The notes: a model not told the origin generated them from the letters alone. A stretch of 39,903 bases of DNA from Smithella sp. (GCA_018056685.1 JAGPFC010000022.1:1-39903); one strand, 5' to 3'; shown: positions 9,379-18,339, numbered from the stretch's first letter. Numbers and translations are program-made.

Positions 9379-9492
9379 CTTAATCCTTCTAACCGGGCAA
9401 GCTATTGATAGAATGAACGCTTGCGGTTAATATTTGTAAGAAGACAAGACTCCCCTGTCGGCAAGGTATGAATATGGAGCAGGTAATAGGCA

Positions 9493-9532
9493 TAACTGGG
9501 AATAGAGCTGAAAGAAGATCTATTCCCAGTTA
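9493..9532. terminator. Perfect 14-bp stem-loop between the ferredoxin gene and tmk
   Basis: TAACTGGGAATAGA (9493-9506) and its exact complement (9519-9532) enclose a 12-nt loop. It lies just after the ferredoxin stop on the - strand and before tmk. It lacks a U-tract, so it may act as a transcript-end stabiliser or a weak terminator. Confidence 0.55.
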
Positions 9533-9550
9533 AATATTTACCGTGAAAAA

Positions 9551-9799
<249 letters not shown>

Positions 9800-9848
9800 T
9801 TATTATAAAACAAAGCCTGAATGCGGTATCGCCCGTCACGATATACGT

Positions 9849-10070
9849 TTAGACGGCAACAACTTCCTTCACAGCCGGTATCTGCTGCTTAATGATTTTT
9901 TCTATGCCCATTTTCAAAGTCATCTGGGACATGGGACAACCGCGACACGCGCCGGTCAGCTTAACCCTGACGATACCGTCTTCACTGACATCCACCAGTT
10001 CCACGTCTCCACCGTCAGCCTGCAAACCGGGCCTGACCATATCAATCGCTTTCTGAACTTCTTCTTTCAT
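9849..10070 (-). CDS. NifU C-terminal-domain Fe-S scaffold
   Basis: A 73-aa stand-alone NifU C-terminal (Nfu) domain. It shows the family opening (V-x-x-A-I-D-x-V-R-P-G-L-Q-A-D-G-G-D-V) and the CxxC pair in GACRGCPMS, which binds a [4Fe-4S] cluster between two monomers for transfer to client proteins. It lacks the N-terminal IscU-like and central domains of full NifU, as is common for small Nfu proteins. Neighbours are a lipoprotein upstream (40-nt gap) and a ferredoxin downstream, within the strand run that carries ispH. Confidence 0.92.
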   Translation of the reverse strand: MKEEVQKAIDMVRPGLQADGGDVELVDVSEDGIVRVKLTGACRGCPMSQMTLKMGIEKIIKQQIPAVKEVVAV

Positions 10071-10110
10071 GGTATTTCTCCGTTCATCTCAAATTTATCT
10101 TCATCCCCGC

Positions 10111-10707
10111 TCAATGCGGCATATAATGGATCATCTTACGCGCGACATCACGGGCAATCCCCGGTAGTTCAGGTTTCAGTAAAACATAATCTTCAACAAT
10201 GGAATGATTGGCTTTCCATATGACTTTACCCGTGGCAATATCGTACATGGCCATGGATAATCCAACTTCAGCCATTTTTTTATCACCTTCGGCATAATAT
10301 TTCCATTCATCAACGGATAGCAGTAAAAAAGAATCGATGTTCATCAAATCCCCGATTCTTCTGATCAAGTCAGGATCAGAAAAATTCAGCATTTGCAGTT
10401 TTGCAAGGTACTCCGTCTTCAAATTACGTAATTCTTCATTCTCCTGTACTTTTTGCCGCAAGGTTTCAGCGGTCATAACATTTTCGAAAAACTGCTTTTT
10501 CACCAGCGACTCCGCGACAATCTGTTCCACAATCGCCCGGGAATCAACTTCTTTGTGATTCCATACTTGCACAGGAAATACGGCAATCCTTCGTGGATGA
10601 ATATTCTTCGCTTCCGGTGATAATTGATTAAAATGCAACCCTCCGCAGGCAACGGTCAAGAAGACAAATATAATTAAGATACATTTTGCAAATATTTTTT
10701 GTGCCAT
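10111..10707 (-). CDS. Putative outer-membrane lipoprotein, GNA1162/CsgG-like
   Basis: A 198-aa lipoprotein: a hydrophobic signal ends in the lipobox LTVAC, with the acylated cysteine at about residue 21. The mature part opens with R-R-I-A-V-F-P-V, then an E-Q-I-V-A-E-S-L helix, a region typical of proteins that look up a low-copy periplasmic partner, and an M-A-M-Y-D-I-A-T-G-K-V-I-W strand resembling GNA1162/DUF799 and CsgG/LpoB-like folds. The family assignment rests on this pattern only. It lies 39 nt behind ispH-ubiA and 40 nt before nfu, so it is probably co-transcribed, but a functional link is not evident. Confidence 0.6.
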   Translation of the reverse strand: MAQKIFAKCILIIFVFLTVACGGLHFNQLSPEAKNIHPRRIAVFPVQVWNHKEVDSRAIVEQIVAESLVKKQFFENVMTAETLRQKVQENEELRNLKTEYLAKLQMLNFSDPDLIRRIGDLMNIDSFLLLSVDEWKYYAEGDKKMAEVGLSMAMYDIATGKVIWKANHSIVEDYVLLKPELPGIARDVARKMIHYMPH

Positions 10708-10746
10708 AATCTCTTATAAAATTTCTTTTGAATGGGCTTTCACATA

Positions 10747-12474
10747 TCAGAAAATGCGCCACAGTAAAACACAAAAACCAGCCATCACATAGCTGGTTTC
10801 CAGAAGACCTTCCTTAACCGCCTCGGAAAGCACGGGCTTTTTATCACAAAACACGAAACAAATCCATAAATATAATAAGCAGGGAATCAGAAAAAAACTC
10901 AAAGATGACGCCCATCCCGCGGGACTGGAAAGTAGAAGAATAACTAATAATATCAACGAAATAATTTTCAGAATCGTAATAGTCCGTTCCTTGCCGAAAA
11001 AAACCGGAATGGTTTCTTTACCTATCAATTTATCACTTTGTATTTCCAGAATATCCGCCATGGCTGAACGGATAAAAACCATTCCAAACGTGAACAGAAA
11101 AGCCACCACCAGACCGGGCACATGGAAATGTTGCTCATCCAAAACTGGTAAAACCGCCGCGGCGATTCCCCAGGCCAGGGACATCAACGTGTTTTTTGAA
11201 CCGGGGATATCTCGCAAACTCTGAACTTTCCATTCCCGGGGAAAAATGCCCATATTATAAAGCACACCGCCCACCGACATCACAAATAACGTCAAAAAAG
11301 CCGTCGATGATTCTTTAAACGCCAGAACCAGCGCGGTACCAATGGCCATTAAAGCTGTGTAGAAGAATATTTTTTCGTAGCGCAGATAGGTCTCTTCGCG
11401 AAAAGAACCCACCAGGCCGGTTGGTTTACGGCTGATCAAACGGTTCAAAACGTGAATGGCGTAAACAAAAAAAGAGGCGATGGCCATAAAAGGAAACTTT
11501 ACCGGGATCCCCTGCAGTACCATGCAGACGAGGCAAAGACATCCGGCCCCCATGGCGGAATATACATCCGCCTTGATCGCCGATACCCACAACCCCAGTA
11601 TTTTGCCCAGGTATTTCAACTTTCTTCTCTGACCTTCCATGATTTTATCCATCACCCGGTCCATGATCCAGTTGGGTGTGGACGCACCTGCCGAAACGCC
11701 AATCCGGTTATAAGGACCGAAATCAATCCCGGCCATTTCCGAAGGCGTTTCGATATGGAAAGTGGACGGTTGTTTTTTCCGGGCGAGATCAGCAAGCCTC
11801 TGGGTATTGGCGCTGTTTCGTCCTCCGACAATAAACATCGCATCCATCTCTCCGGCCATGGCGATAACTTCCGCCTGCCTCTGCTCGGTCGAGGAGCAAA
11901 CGGTATTAAAGACAACCGCCTGGGGACATATCGTTTTTATCTTCTCCACAATCTTATTGTAATCGTCAAGATTCTGCGTTGTTTGAGCAACCACGCAGAC
12001 TTTATCAATACAAGGCAACTTATCCACTTCTTCGATTGTTGAAATAATAATTCCACGACCGCCGGAGTAACCCAGAAGCCCCTCAACTTCCGGATGCTCC
12101 TTGTCCCCGACAATAACCACCGTGTATTGGAGAGCGGTATGCTTCTTGATGATGGCCTGGACATAACCGACTTTGGGACATGTCGCATCGACCACCTTGA
12201 TGCCGCTTTCCCTGATTTTTTTTCTCTCCGCCGGCGCGATGCCGTGCGCGCGAATAATCAAAATGGCATTCTCTTGATCCTTGATTTCTTCGATTTTCCC
12301 GATAGGGATGATCCCGCGTTTCTTGAGCAGTTCAATGGTTTGCGGATTATGAATAAGCGGGCCGTACGTATAGATACGGCGGTTTTTTTCCTGCTGAGCA
12401 ATTTTCAGGACGATATCCACCGCCCGGCGTACCCCCATACAAAAACCGGCCGTCTGGGCTAATTTAATTTCCAT
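10747..12474 (-). CDS. ispH: IspH-UbiA fusion: HMBPP reductase joined to an integral-membrane prenyltransferase-like domain
   Basis: A 575-aa two-domain protein. Residues 1-~282 are IspH, the [4Fe-4S] enzyme making IPP and DMAPP from HMBPP in the last MEP step; the three cluster cysteines are C12 (GFCMGV), C99 (DATCPKV) and C193 (TVCSSTEQRQ), with H127/E129 in EHPEVEG. Residues ~286-575 are a polytopic UbiA-like region with about eight hydrophobic segments. Its second aspartate motif is present (D474-I-L-E-I-Q-S-D481, then G-K-E-T-I-P), but where UbiA proteins have NDxxD the sequence reads H-V-L-N-R-L-I-S-R (341-349). The prenyltransferase half may therefore have altered metal binding. Its start overlaps the tlyA stop by 11 nt. 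Confidence 0.88.
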   Translation of the reverse strand: MEIKLAQTAGFCMGVRRAVDIVLKIAQQEKNRRIYTYGPLIHNPQTIELLKKRGIIPIGKIEEIKDQENAILIIRAHGIAPAERKKIRESGIKVVDATCPKVGYVQAIIKKHTALQYTVVIVGDKEHPEVEGLLGYSGGRGIIISTIEEVDKLPCIDKVCVVAQTTQNLDDYNKIVEKIKTICPQAVVFNTVCSSTEQRQAEVIAMAGEMDAMFIVGGRNSANTQRLADLARKKQPSTFHIETPSEMAGIDFGPYNRIGVSAGASTPNWIMDRVMDKIMEGQRRKLKYLGKILGLWVSAIKADVYSAMGAGCLCLVCMVLQGIPVKFPFMAIASFFVYAIHVLNRLISRKPTGLVGSFREETYLRYEKIFFYTALMAIGTALVLAFKESSTAFLTLFVMSVGGVLYNMGIFPREWKVQSLRDIPGSKNTLMSLAWGIAAAVLPVLDEQHFHVPGLVVAFLFTFGMVFIRSAMADILEIQSDKLIGKETIPVFFGKERTITILKIISLILLVILLLSSPAGWASSLSFFLIPCLLYLWICFVFCDKKPVLSEAVKEGLLETSYVMAGFCVLLWRIF

Positions 12475-13213
12475 TTTTTTCTCGTGCGAGGATAAAAAAT
12501 TCCTTGTTTCCCGAAGGACCTGAAATCGGCGAAGAACAGGTTCCTTCCACTTCCAGATTCAGCGATTCGCAAAATGCCCTGATCTCCTGAACCACACGTT
12601 CCTGCACAGCAGGATCCGTAACAACGCCTCCTTCAGCTACTTCTTCCCGCTTTGCCTCAAACTGTGGTTTAATGAGCGCCAGAATCCGTGCACCGCTTTC
12701 CAGAAACTTTAAAATCGCCGGTATCACAATTTTCAGGGATATAAAAGATGCATCGATGACGGCCAGATCAATTTTTTCATCCAGATCCGTTCCGTCATAA
12801 TAACGGCAATTGGTGCGCTCGATAACCACCACGCGTTTGTCTGCGCGCAGCTTCCACGCCAACTGGCCGTAGGCTACATCCAGAGCGTAAACTTTTCGTG
12901 CTCCCTTCTGCAAAAGGCAGTCTGTAAATCCGCCGGTGGAAGCGCCGACATCCAAAGCGACAAGGCCATCAACATTCAAATCAAATTCTTGAAGCGCCCC
13001 TGCCAGTTTTAATCCACCACGGCTCACGTAAGGATTGTCTTCGCCTTTGATATGAATTTCAGCGGCGGCAGAAACCATCGTGCCCGCCTTATCCGGATAG
13101 GCATCATGAACCTTGACCGCCCGGGCCATAATCAGCGCTCGGGCTTTTTCCAGCGTCGGCGCCACGCCACGATCGACCATCAATTGATCCAGACGAATTT
13201 TTTTAGAGGTCAT
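12464..13213 (-). CDS. tlyA: TlyA-family rRNA 2'-O-methyltransferase
   Basis: A 249-aa protein with an N-terminal S4 RNA-binding domain (RLDQLMVDRG ... EKARALIMARAV) and an FtsJ-type Rossmann methyltransferase domain (SAM motif ALDVGASTGGFTDCLLQ, then LAVIDASFISL and LALIKPQFEA). TlyA proteins methylate ribose 2'-OH of specific cytidines in 16S and sometimes 23S rRNA; some homologues have been reported as haemolysins. ATG at 13213 is chosen because GGAG sits just before it; an alternative ATG at 13222 has AAAGG only 1 nt away. The 3' end overlaps ispH by 11 nt, giving translational coupling, and tlyA is often found near dxs/ispA in bacteria. Confidence 0.92.
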   Translation of the reverse strand: MTSKKIRLDQLMVDRGVAPTLEKARALIMARAVKVHDAYPDKAGTMVSAAAEIHIKGEDNPYVSRGGLKLAGALQEFDLNVDGLVALDVGASTGGFTDCLLQKGARKVYALDVAYGQLAWKLRADKRVVVIERTNCRYYDGTDLDEKIDLAVIDASFISLKIVIPAILKFLESGARILALIKPQFEAKREEVAEGGVVTDPAVQERVVQEIRAFCESLNLEVEGTCSSPISGPSGNKEFFILAREKNGN

Positions 13214-13222
13214 ATACTCCAT

Positions 13223-13257
13223 ACCTTTATTGTAAATTACCAGATATTGTATGGTAA
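13223..13257 (-). promoter_or_regulatory. Putative promoter and palindromic operator before tlyA-ispH
   Basis: TTACCA-N9-TGGTAA (13237-13257) is a perfect 6-bp inverted repeat. On the - strand TTTACC then 18 nt then TACAAT gives a plausible -35/-10 pair whose -35 overlaps the repeat. A near copy lies before xseA. Confidence 0.45.
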
Positions 13258-13302
13258 AACAAGATTGTAGCAGGTTTTGTGAAAATCTCCCCTGGATGAT
13301 AT

Positions 13303-13405
13303 TATAATAGATTTATGATGTGTTATCGCTTCAGGATGATGTTATCCATCCTGCCAGGCACGGAAAATAGTTAGCCGGAACAACTGTCTCTATTTTCCCG
13401 TTTTT
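13303..13405 (+). ncRNA. Candidate small RNA (weak)
   Basis: A TATAAT box (13303-13308) without a good -35 is followed by hairpin CAGGATG/CATCCTG (13332-13338, 13347-13353), then GGAAAATAG/CTATTTTCC (13362-13370, 13390-13398) ending in CGTTTTT. The last element looks like a Rho-independent terminator. A transcript of about 90 nt would fit, but there is no homology support. Confidence 0.25.
13362..13405 (+). terminator. Terminator-like hairpin upstream of the STAS-like gene
   Basis: A 9-bp stem (13362-13370 with 13390-13398) is followed by a run of five T. No + strand gene ends here, so it would end a short transcript started in this intergenic space. Confidence 0.45.
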
Positions 13406-13418
13406 ACGATTTCCAAAA

Positions 13419-13447
13419 TTGACTGTACAGAAATCAATATATGGTAT
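13419..13447 (+). promoter_or_regulatory. Possible sigma70 promoter for the STAS-like gene
   Basis: TTGACT (13419-13424), a 17-nt spacer and TGGTAT (13442-13447). The -35 is good, the -10 weak. It lies about 40 nt before the start at 13489. Confidence 0.4.
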
Positions 13448-13488
13448 ATTTATCAAAACCAATTTTATGATATGCAGGAGTGTCCTCT

Positions 13489-13860
13489 ATGGCTTACGCA
13501 TTACAGGTAACGCAAGAACCAACATATCTTCACTTCGTTGTTACCGGCCAGAATAGCAAAGAGACCATTTTGGGATATGTCGAAGAAATTAATCAAGAAT
13601 GTGCCGCCCGCAAGTGTTTCAGGGTCCTGATTGAAGAACGTCTTGATGGTCCGCGCTTGTCCATAATGGATGTATTCGAGCTTGTCCAGAACGTAACGTG
13701 CAAAGCCAGAGGGTTATATAAAGCCATTGCCTATGTCGACGTAAATTCTGTCAGTAATACGATGAAGTTTGCCGAAGACGCGTGCGTAAACCGCGCGTTG
13801 CCGATCGCGGTTTTCCCGACGGTGTCCGATGCGGAAAAATGGTTAAAGTCTAAAGAATGA
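13489..13860 (+). CDS. SpoIIAA/STAS-like small cytoplasmic protein
   Basis: A 123-aa protein with no signal or membrane segment. The alternating strand/helix pattern (YLHFVVTGQNSKE ... RVLIEERLDG ... AIAYVDVNS ... MKFAEDACVNRALPIAVFPTVSDAEKWL) matches the small SpoIIAA-like/STAS proteins widespread in Desulfobacterota, which lack a dedicated catalytic site and are thought to bind partners or lipids. There is no obvious phosphorylatable anti-sigma-antagonist serine context and no neighbouring anti-sigma kinase, so a sigma-switch role is not supported. ATG at 13489 is chosen over GTG at 13480, which lies inside the CAGGAG ribosome site 8 nt upstream. It runs convergent with dxs. Confidence 0.65.
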   Translation: MAYALQVTQEPTYLHFVVTGQNSKETILGYVEEINQECAARKCFRVLIEERLDGPRLSIMDVFELVQNVTCKARGLYKAIAYVDVNSVSNTMKFAEDACVNRALPIAVFPTVSDAEKWLKSKE

Positions 13861-13915
13861 AAATTCGTACGCTGTACTTACAATCCTTTCATGAAAAGAC
13901 AGGGATAATAAGAGA

Positions 13916-15817
13916 TTATCTCGCCAGCATTTCCCGGGTTGTTCGCATGATACCTTCTTCATCAAGGCCATACTTACTGCGCTGCTCGGCCTGCGTGGCA
14001 TGTTTGACAAACTCATCAGGAATGCCCATACGCTTGACCTGAACGTCTTTTATCCCCTTTTCAGACAGCAATTCCAGGACGGCACTGCCAAAGCCGCCCT
14101 GAAGCACATTCTCTTCAATGGTAATAATTTTTTTTATCTCCGCCGCGGTTTTCAAAATTAATGCTTCGTCGAGCGGTTTTACAAAACGGGCATTGATAAC
14201 CTGAACATGAACTCCTTCTTTTGAAAGATTTGCGGCGGCGGCCAAAGACGGATTCACCGTATTGCCGATGGCAATAATCGCGATGTCCGTTCCTTCCCGC
14301 AGCACTTCACCTTTGCCAATCTCCAGATTGATCAGTTTTTCATCCAGACGAACCCCGACACCTTTTCCCCGCGGATAACGCAAAGAAACCGGACGGCCGC
14401 AATCCACTGCGGTTTTGAGCATGTGTTGCAGTTCATTTTCATCTTTGGGCGCCATGACGACAATATCCGGTATGGAACGCAGGTAAGCATAATCAAAAAG
14501 GCCCTGATGGGTCGCTCCGTCCTCCCCGACAAACCCGCCACGATCCAGGGCAAATACGACCGGTAGTTTTTGCAGACAGACATCATGCACGATCTGGTCA
14601 TAGGCTCTCTGCAGAAAAGTCGAATAAACAGCAACGACAGGAATTAATCCCTCCAGGGCAAGACCGGCGGCAAATGTCACCGCGTGCTGCTCCGCGATGC
14701 CGACATCAAAAAAACGTTTTGGGAATTCCTGGCAGAACTCATTGAGGCCGGTGCCTTCACACATTGCAGCGGTAATCGCGACAACGCGGGAATCGGCACG
14801 GGCCAGTTTGACCATGGCCCGACCGAATACGTTTGTATAAGTCGGGACATTGGATGGCGAAGAAATAGCCTGACCGGTTTCCACATCAAAGGGAGCGACC
14901 CCATGAAAACCGAGAGGATCTTCTTCGGCGAATTCATAGCCCTTGCCTTTTTTCGTGATGACGTGAACGAGCACGGGAGCGGTCATCTCCTTGATATTTT
15001 CAAAAGTCTTAATCAGGTGATCCAGGCGATGTCCCTCCAAAGGTCCCACATAGGTAAAACCCATTTCCTCAAAAAGTGCTCCGGGAACCATCATGGTTTT
15101 TAAAATTTCTTCTATCTTTTGGGCAAATTTAATCATATTGCCGCCAATGCCCGGGATGCTGTTGAGAAATCTTTTAATATCGGTTTTCAGAGTTGTAATC
15201 TTATGGCCGGTCATCACGCGGTTTAAGTAAGAAGACATTGCGCCGACATTGGAGGAAATCGACATTTCGTTATCGTTTAACACGATGATCATGTTTTTTT
15301 TTCGATCCCCCGCCCAGTTCAATCCTTCAAAGGCCATGCCAGCGGTCATGGAACCGTCGCCAATGACCGCAATGACCTTATGATTCAATCCTTTCAAACA
15401 ACCGGCTTCGATGAATCCCGTGGCGGCGGAAATAGAGGTTCCGCTGTGTCCGACATTGAAGACATCGTAGGGACTTTCTTCCCGGCGAGGAAAACCGCTG
15501 ATCCCGTTTTTTGTGCGCAACCCGGCAAAGTCATCCTTGCGACCGGTAATGATTTTATGCGCATACGCCTGATGCCCGACATCCCAGATGATTTTATCCT
15601 GAGGGGTGTTAAAAACATAATGCAGCGCCAGGGTCAACTCCACGGCGCCCAGGGATGAGGCCAGGTGTCCGCCCCGGAAGGCAACCGTATGGATGATTAA
15701 TTCCCTGATTTCCTGTGACAGTGTATTAAGCTGAGCAATATTCAAACCACGGATGTCCGCAGGCAGGTTGACATTTTGCAGAACACTGTAATTGACTTTT
15801 TCCGGCTGCTTTACCAA
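13916..15817 (-). CDS. dxs: 1-deoxy-D-xylulose-5-phosphate synthase
   Basis: A 633-aa thiamine-diphosphate enzyme joining pyruvate and glyceraldehyde 3-phosphate in the first MEP-pathway step. The TPP/Mg motif is GDGSMTAGMAFEGLN ... NDNEMSIS; the N-terminal region has the H-x-A-S-S-L-G and DVGHQAYAHKI segments, and the transketolase-like middle carries DVGIAEQHAVTFAAG and DRGGFVGEDGATHQG. Length is normal. The start is TTG at 15817 with GGAAGG 8 nt upstream; the nearby ATG is out of frame and stops at once. It ends the xseA-xseB-ispA-dxs run and supplies the pathway completed by IspH in the adjacent unit. Confidence 0.97.
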   Translation of the reverse strand: MVKQPEKVNYSVLQNVNLPADIRGLNIAQLNTLSQEIRELIIHTVAFRGGHLASSLGAVELTLALHYVFNTPQDKIIWDVGHQAYAHKIITGRKDDFAGLRTKNGISGFPRREESPYDVFNVGHSGTSISAATGFIEAGCLKGLNHKVIAVIGDGSMTAGMAFEGLNWAGDRKKNMIIVLNDNEMSISSNVGAMSSYLNRVMTGHKITTLKTDIKRFLNSIPGIGGNMIKFAQKIEEILKTMMVPGALFEEMGFTYVGPLEGHRLDHLIKTFENIKEMTAPVLVHVITKKGKGYEFAEEDPLGFHGVAPFDVETGQAISSPSNVPTYTNVFGRAMVKLARADSRVVAITAAMCEGTGLNEFCQEFPKRFFDVGIAEQHAVTFAAGLALEGLIPVVAVYSTFLQRAYDQIVHDVCLQKLPVVFALDRGGFVGEDGATHQGLFDYAYLRSIPDIVVMAPKDENELQHMLKTAVDCGRPVSLRYPRGKGVGVRLDEKLINLEIGKGEVLREGTDIAIIAIGNTVNPSLAAAANLSKEGVHVQVINARFVKPLDEALILKTAAEIKKIITIEENVLQGGFGSAVLELLSEKGIKDVQVKRMGIPDEFVKHATQAEQRSKYGLDEEGIMRTTREMLAR

Positions 15818-15841
15818 AACAACATCCTTCCCGGTATATCT

Positions 15842-16744
15842 TTACGATTTTCTTTCTTTTATAAAACGGGCCATGACCATCAGCGGCATCGCCCGCTCAT
15901 CAAACCCCGCAAGACTGGCCGCAGCCGCTTCAATGTGTTGAGATAACTTTTCTTTCGCCGCCGGCATCCCCAGCACAGACGGATAGGTCAGTTTGTTGCG
16001 GGAAGCATCACTGCCGGTGCCCTTGCCCATTAAAGCGCTGTCTCCCTCGACATTCAGAATGTCATCCGCAATCTGAAAGGCCAGTCCCACATGGATGCCG
16101 TATTCGGTCAGAGCCTGCATTTTATCTTTGCCCGCGTTGGAAATGAGTGCGCCTGATTTTACGGCGGCGATAATCAGCGCTCCCGTCTTGCGCCGATGGA
16201 TTTCCTGAAGCGTCTGTTCGTCAGCGCCTGATTTTTCTGAAATGACATCCAGCGCCTGTCCGCCAACCATGCCGCCGATGCCGGCAGCGTAAGCGATTTC
16301 CTGAATCACCGCCAGGCGCTTCTCGGCTGAAAACATGACCTTTTCAGAACGGGATAACAGGAAAAAGGCTTCGGTCAGCAGCGCGTCTCCCGCCAGAATG
16401 GCGATATTTTCCCCGAAAACCTTGTGACACGTCGGTTTGCCGCGTCGGAAATCGTCGTTATCCATGGACGGTAAATCGTCATGAATCAGAGAGTATGAAT
16501 GAATTAATTCCAGCGCACAGGCCACGGGCATGGCCGGCGCCAGGTCTCCGCCGACAGCTTCCGCCGCCGCGAGACAGAGAATCGGCCGGATCCGTTTCCC
16601 GCCGTTGAAAACACTGTAACGTATCGCTTCATATATTTCGGCGGGAATCCCGTTCCCCGGAATATAACGCTGCAGCGCTTCCTCCACAATACCTTGCCTG
16701 TCCTCCAGGTAAGCTTTTAAGAATAAGTCATCATCTTGATTCAT
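15842..16744 (-). CDS. ispA: Polyprenyl (farnesyl-type) diphosphate synthase
   Basis: A 300-aa trans-prenyltransferase condensing IPP with allylic diphosphates, most likely to C15 or C20. The first aspartate-rich motif is DDLPSMDNDD (HDDLPSMD) and the second is FQIADDILNVEG, both intact; GGKRIRP near the N-terminus binds IPP. The two extra residues in DDxxxxD are the usual bacterial FPP-synthase form. The start ATG has AGGGAG at good spacing and overlaps the end of xseB by 14 nt. Next to dxs this forms the standard xseB-ispA-dxs group. Confidence 0.95.
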   Translation of the reverse strand: MNQDDDLFLKAYLEDRQGIVEEALQRYIPGNGIPAEIYEAIRYSVFNGGKRIRPILCLAAAEAVGGDLAPAMPVACALELIHSYSLIHDDLPSMDNDDFRRGKPTCHKVFGENIAILAGDALLTEAFFLLSRSEKVMFSAEKRLAVIQEIAYAAGIGGMVGGQALDVISEKSGADEQTLQEIHRRKTGALIIAAVKSGALISNAGKDKMQALTEYGIHVGLAFQIADDILNVEGDSALMGKGTGSDASRNKLTYPSVLGMPAAKEKLSQHIEAAAASLAGFDERAMPLMVMARFIKERKS

Positions 16745-16970
16745 CGTCTTCTCCCTGAAACTTTTTTAACTGCAAGGAATTTTCCTTTTCCAGAAGCACC
16801 TCGACGCGCCGTTCCGTCTCTTCCAGTTTCGATGAACAAAAACGGATCAGCTTGATCCCCTCTTCAAAAGATTTCAGGGCATCATCCAGGGGCATATCAC
16901 CTGCTTCCATTTTCCGGACGATATCTTCGAGTTTTTCCAGCGCGTCTTCAAATTTCTCCTTTGCCATCAT
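16731..16970 (-). CDS. xseB: Exodeoxyribonuclease VII small subunit
   Basis: A 79-aa mostly helical protein with the XseB pattern F-E-D-A-L-E-K-L-E-D-I-V-R-K-M-E and P-L-D-D-A-L-K-S-F-E-E-G. Several copies coat the coiled-coil stalk of XseA to form the nuclease that degrades single-stranded DNA and limits damage. Start could be ATG at 16970 or the next ATG at 16967; AGGGG lies 3 or 6 nt upstream. It overlaps ispA by 14 nt and follows xseA by 37 nt. Confidence 0.95.
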   Translation of the reverse strand: MMAKEKFEDALEKLEDIVRKMEAGDMPLDDALKSFEEGIKLIRFCSSKLEETERRVEVLLEKENSLQLKKFQGEDDESR

Positions 16971-17007
16971 TCACCCCTAACCCCCATGAACGGGATATGT
17001 ACCTTCA

Positions 17008-18339
17008 TTAAAATATTTTTTCTATTTTAGCGTTAAAATTACCCCTTGCCAAGAGTACATTCACATTGTCTCCGACACTCAAATCATCGGTCTGTCGCAC
17101 AATCATCGCGCTGTCAACACGACGGGTGATGCTGTAACCCCTCTGCAAAACTGCCAGAGGACTGATCGACTCCAGAAGGGCTGAATTTTTCATAAGTCTT
17201 TCTCTGGCGGCTGTCAAACGAATCAGTATGTTATTTGATAATTCTTTTTGCAGATTCTGCAATAGAAATTTCTTCTCTCTGATTTTCAGCACCGGGCTCT
17301 GATGCAACAGACGCAATTCCAGTTGACGCAGTTCATGATAAATATTTTGCTTTTTATGTTGCAAGGCGCCGGTCAGTCTTTCCCTGAGCTCGTCCACGCC
17401 TATTTTCAGATCAGCCACAAACCGGCGCGGATCCTTTAATCTTACCTGCAAATCGGCAAGCTGCTCCCGATAGTCATCCAACTGACGGAAAAAACCGGAC
17501 ATTGTCCGCTGTTGGAGCGTATTGATTTTTGATAACAATTCTAATCGTTGCGGAACAATCAGTTCCGCGGCGGCAGACGGCGTGGGCGCCCTCAGATCCG
17601 CCACAAAATCGCAAATCGTAAAATCCGTTTCGTGGCCTACGGCAGATACAATCGGTATCGTGGACCTGAAAATTTCCCGCGCCAGCGCCTCATCATTGAA
17701 AGGAGCGATATCTTCCAGCGAACCGCCGCCCCGGGCAATGATAATGACATCTACACCGCCGTAGGCATGCACATTGCGCAAAGCCCGGATGATTTCATCC
17801 ACCGCTTCATTGCCCTGCACGCGCACCGGAGCAATCAACACGTCAACCGACGGGAAACGCCGTTTCGTGATGTTCAGAATATCCCGGATGACCGCCCCGG
17901 TCGGCGACGTCACCACAGCGATTCTTTCGGGAAGAAAGGGAAGTGATTTCTTATGACACGCATCAAATAATCCTTCCGCAAACAGTTTTGCCTTGAGCTG
18001 CTCAAACGCCTTTTGCAGCGCACCCACTCCCAGCGGCTCCACCGACTCGACAACCAGTTGATATTCGCCGCGCGGCAGGTAAACATTCAAACGTGCCCGG
18101 CACAAAACTTTCAGACCTTCTTCCAGTTCAAAATGATTGCGTCTCTGATAAACGCCGAACTGACGAAAAAAAACCGCCCGAATCTGGCTTTGTTCATCTT
18201 TCAATGTGAAATAAACATGTCCGGATTGCGGCCGCCGCAGATTGGAAACCTCGCCTTCCACCAGAACAAAATCAAGCGTTTCCTCAAGAAGAAATTTAAT
18301 ATTATTATTAAGTTGTGATACGGTCAGAATATCTTCCAT
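17008..18339 (-). CDS. xseA: Exodeoxyribonuclease VII large subunit
   Basis: A 443-aa nuclease subunit. An N-terminal OB fold (LVEGEVSNLRRPQSGHVYFTLKD) binds single-stranded DNA, the catalytic core carries the invariant D-V-I-I-I-A-R-G-G-G-S-L-E-D and S-A-V-G-H-E-T-D-F-T segments, and a long coiled coil forms the stalk for XseB. ExoVII cleaves single-stranded DNA from either end. I prefer ATG at 18339 (MEDILTVSQL), which has AGGGA 9 nt upstream, over ATG at 18357, which lacks a ribosome site and abuts the upstream palindrome. First gene of the xseA-xseB-ispA-dxs run. Confidence 0.95.
   Translation of the reverse strand: MEDILTVSQLNNNIKFLLEETLDFVLVEGEVSNLRRPQSGHVYFTLKDEQSQIRAVFFRQFGVYQRRNHFELEEGLKVLCRARLNVYLPRGEYQLVVESVEPLGVGALQKAFEQLKAKLFAEGLFDACHKKSLPFLPERIAVVTSPTGAVIRDILNITKRRFPSVDVLIAPVRVQGNEAVDEIIRALRNVHAYGGVDVIIIARGGGSLEDIAPFNDEALAREIFRSTIPIVSAVGHETDFTICDFVADLRAPTPSAAAELIVPQRLELLSKINTLQQRTMSGFFRQLDDYREQLADLQVRLKDPRRFVADLKIGVDELRERLTGALQHKKQNIYHELRQLELRLLHQSPVLKIREKKFLLQNLQKELSNNILIRLTAARERLMKNSALLESISPLAVLQRGYSITRRVDSAMIVRQTDDLSVGDNVNVLLARGNFNAKIEKIF

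Noticed and set aside
8734..9408. A 224-aa + strand frame opposite tmk
   Set aside because: It is the antisense shadow of the thymidylate kinase gene; the tmk motifs are on the - strand.
13904..13920. GATAAT/ATTATC hairpin between the STAS-like gene and dxs
   Set aside because: Only 6 AT-rich bp and overlapping the dxs stop; no U-tract, so not called as a terminator.
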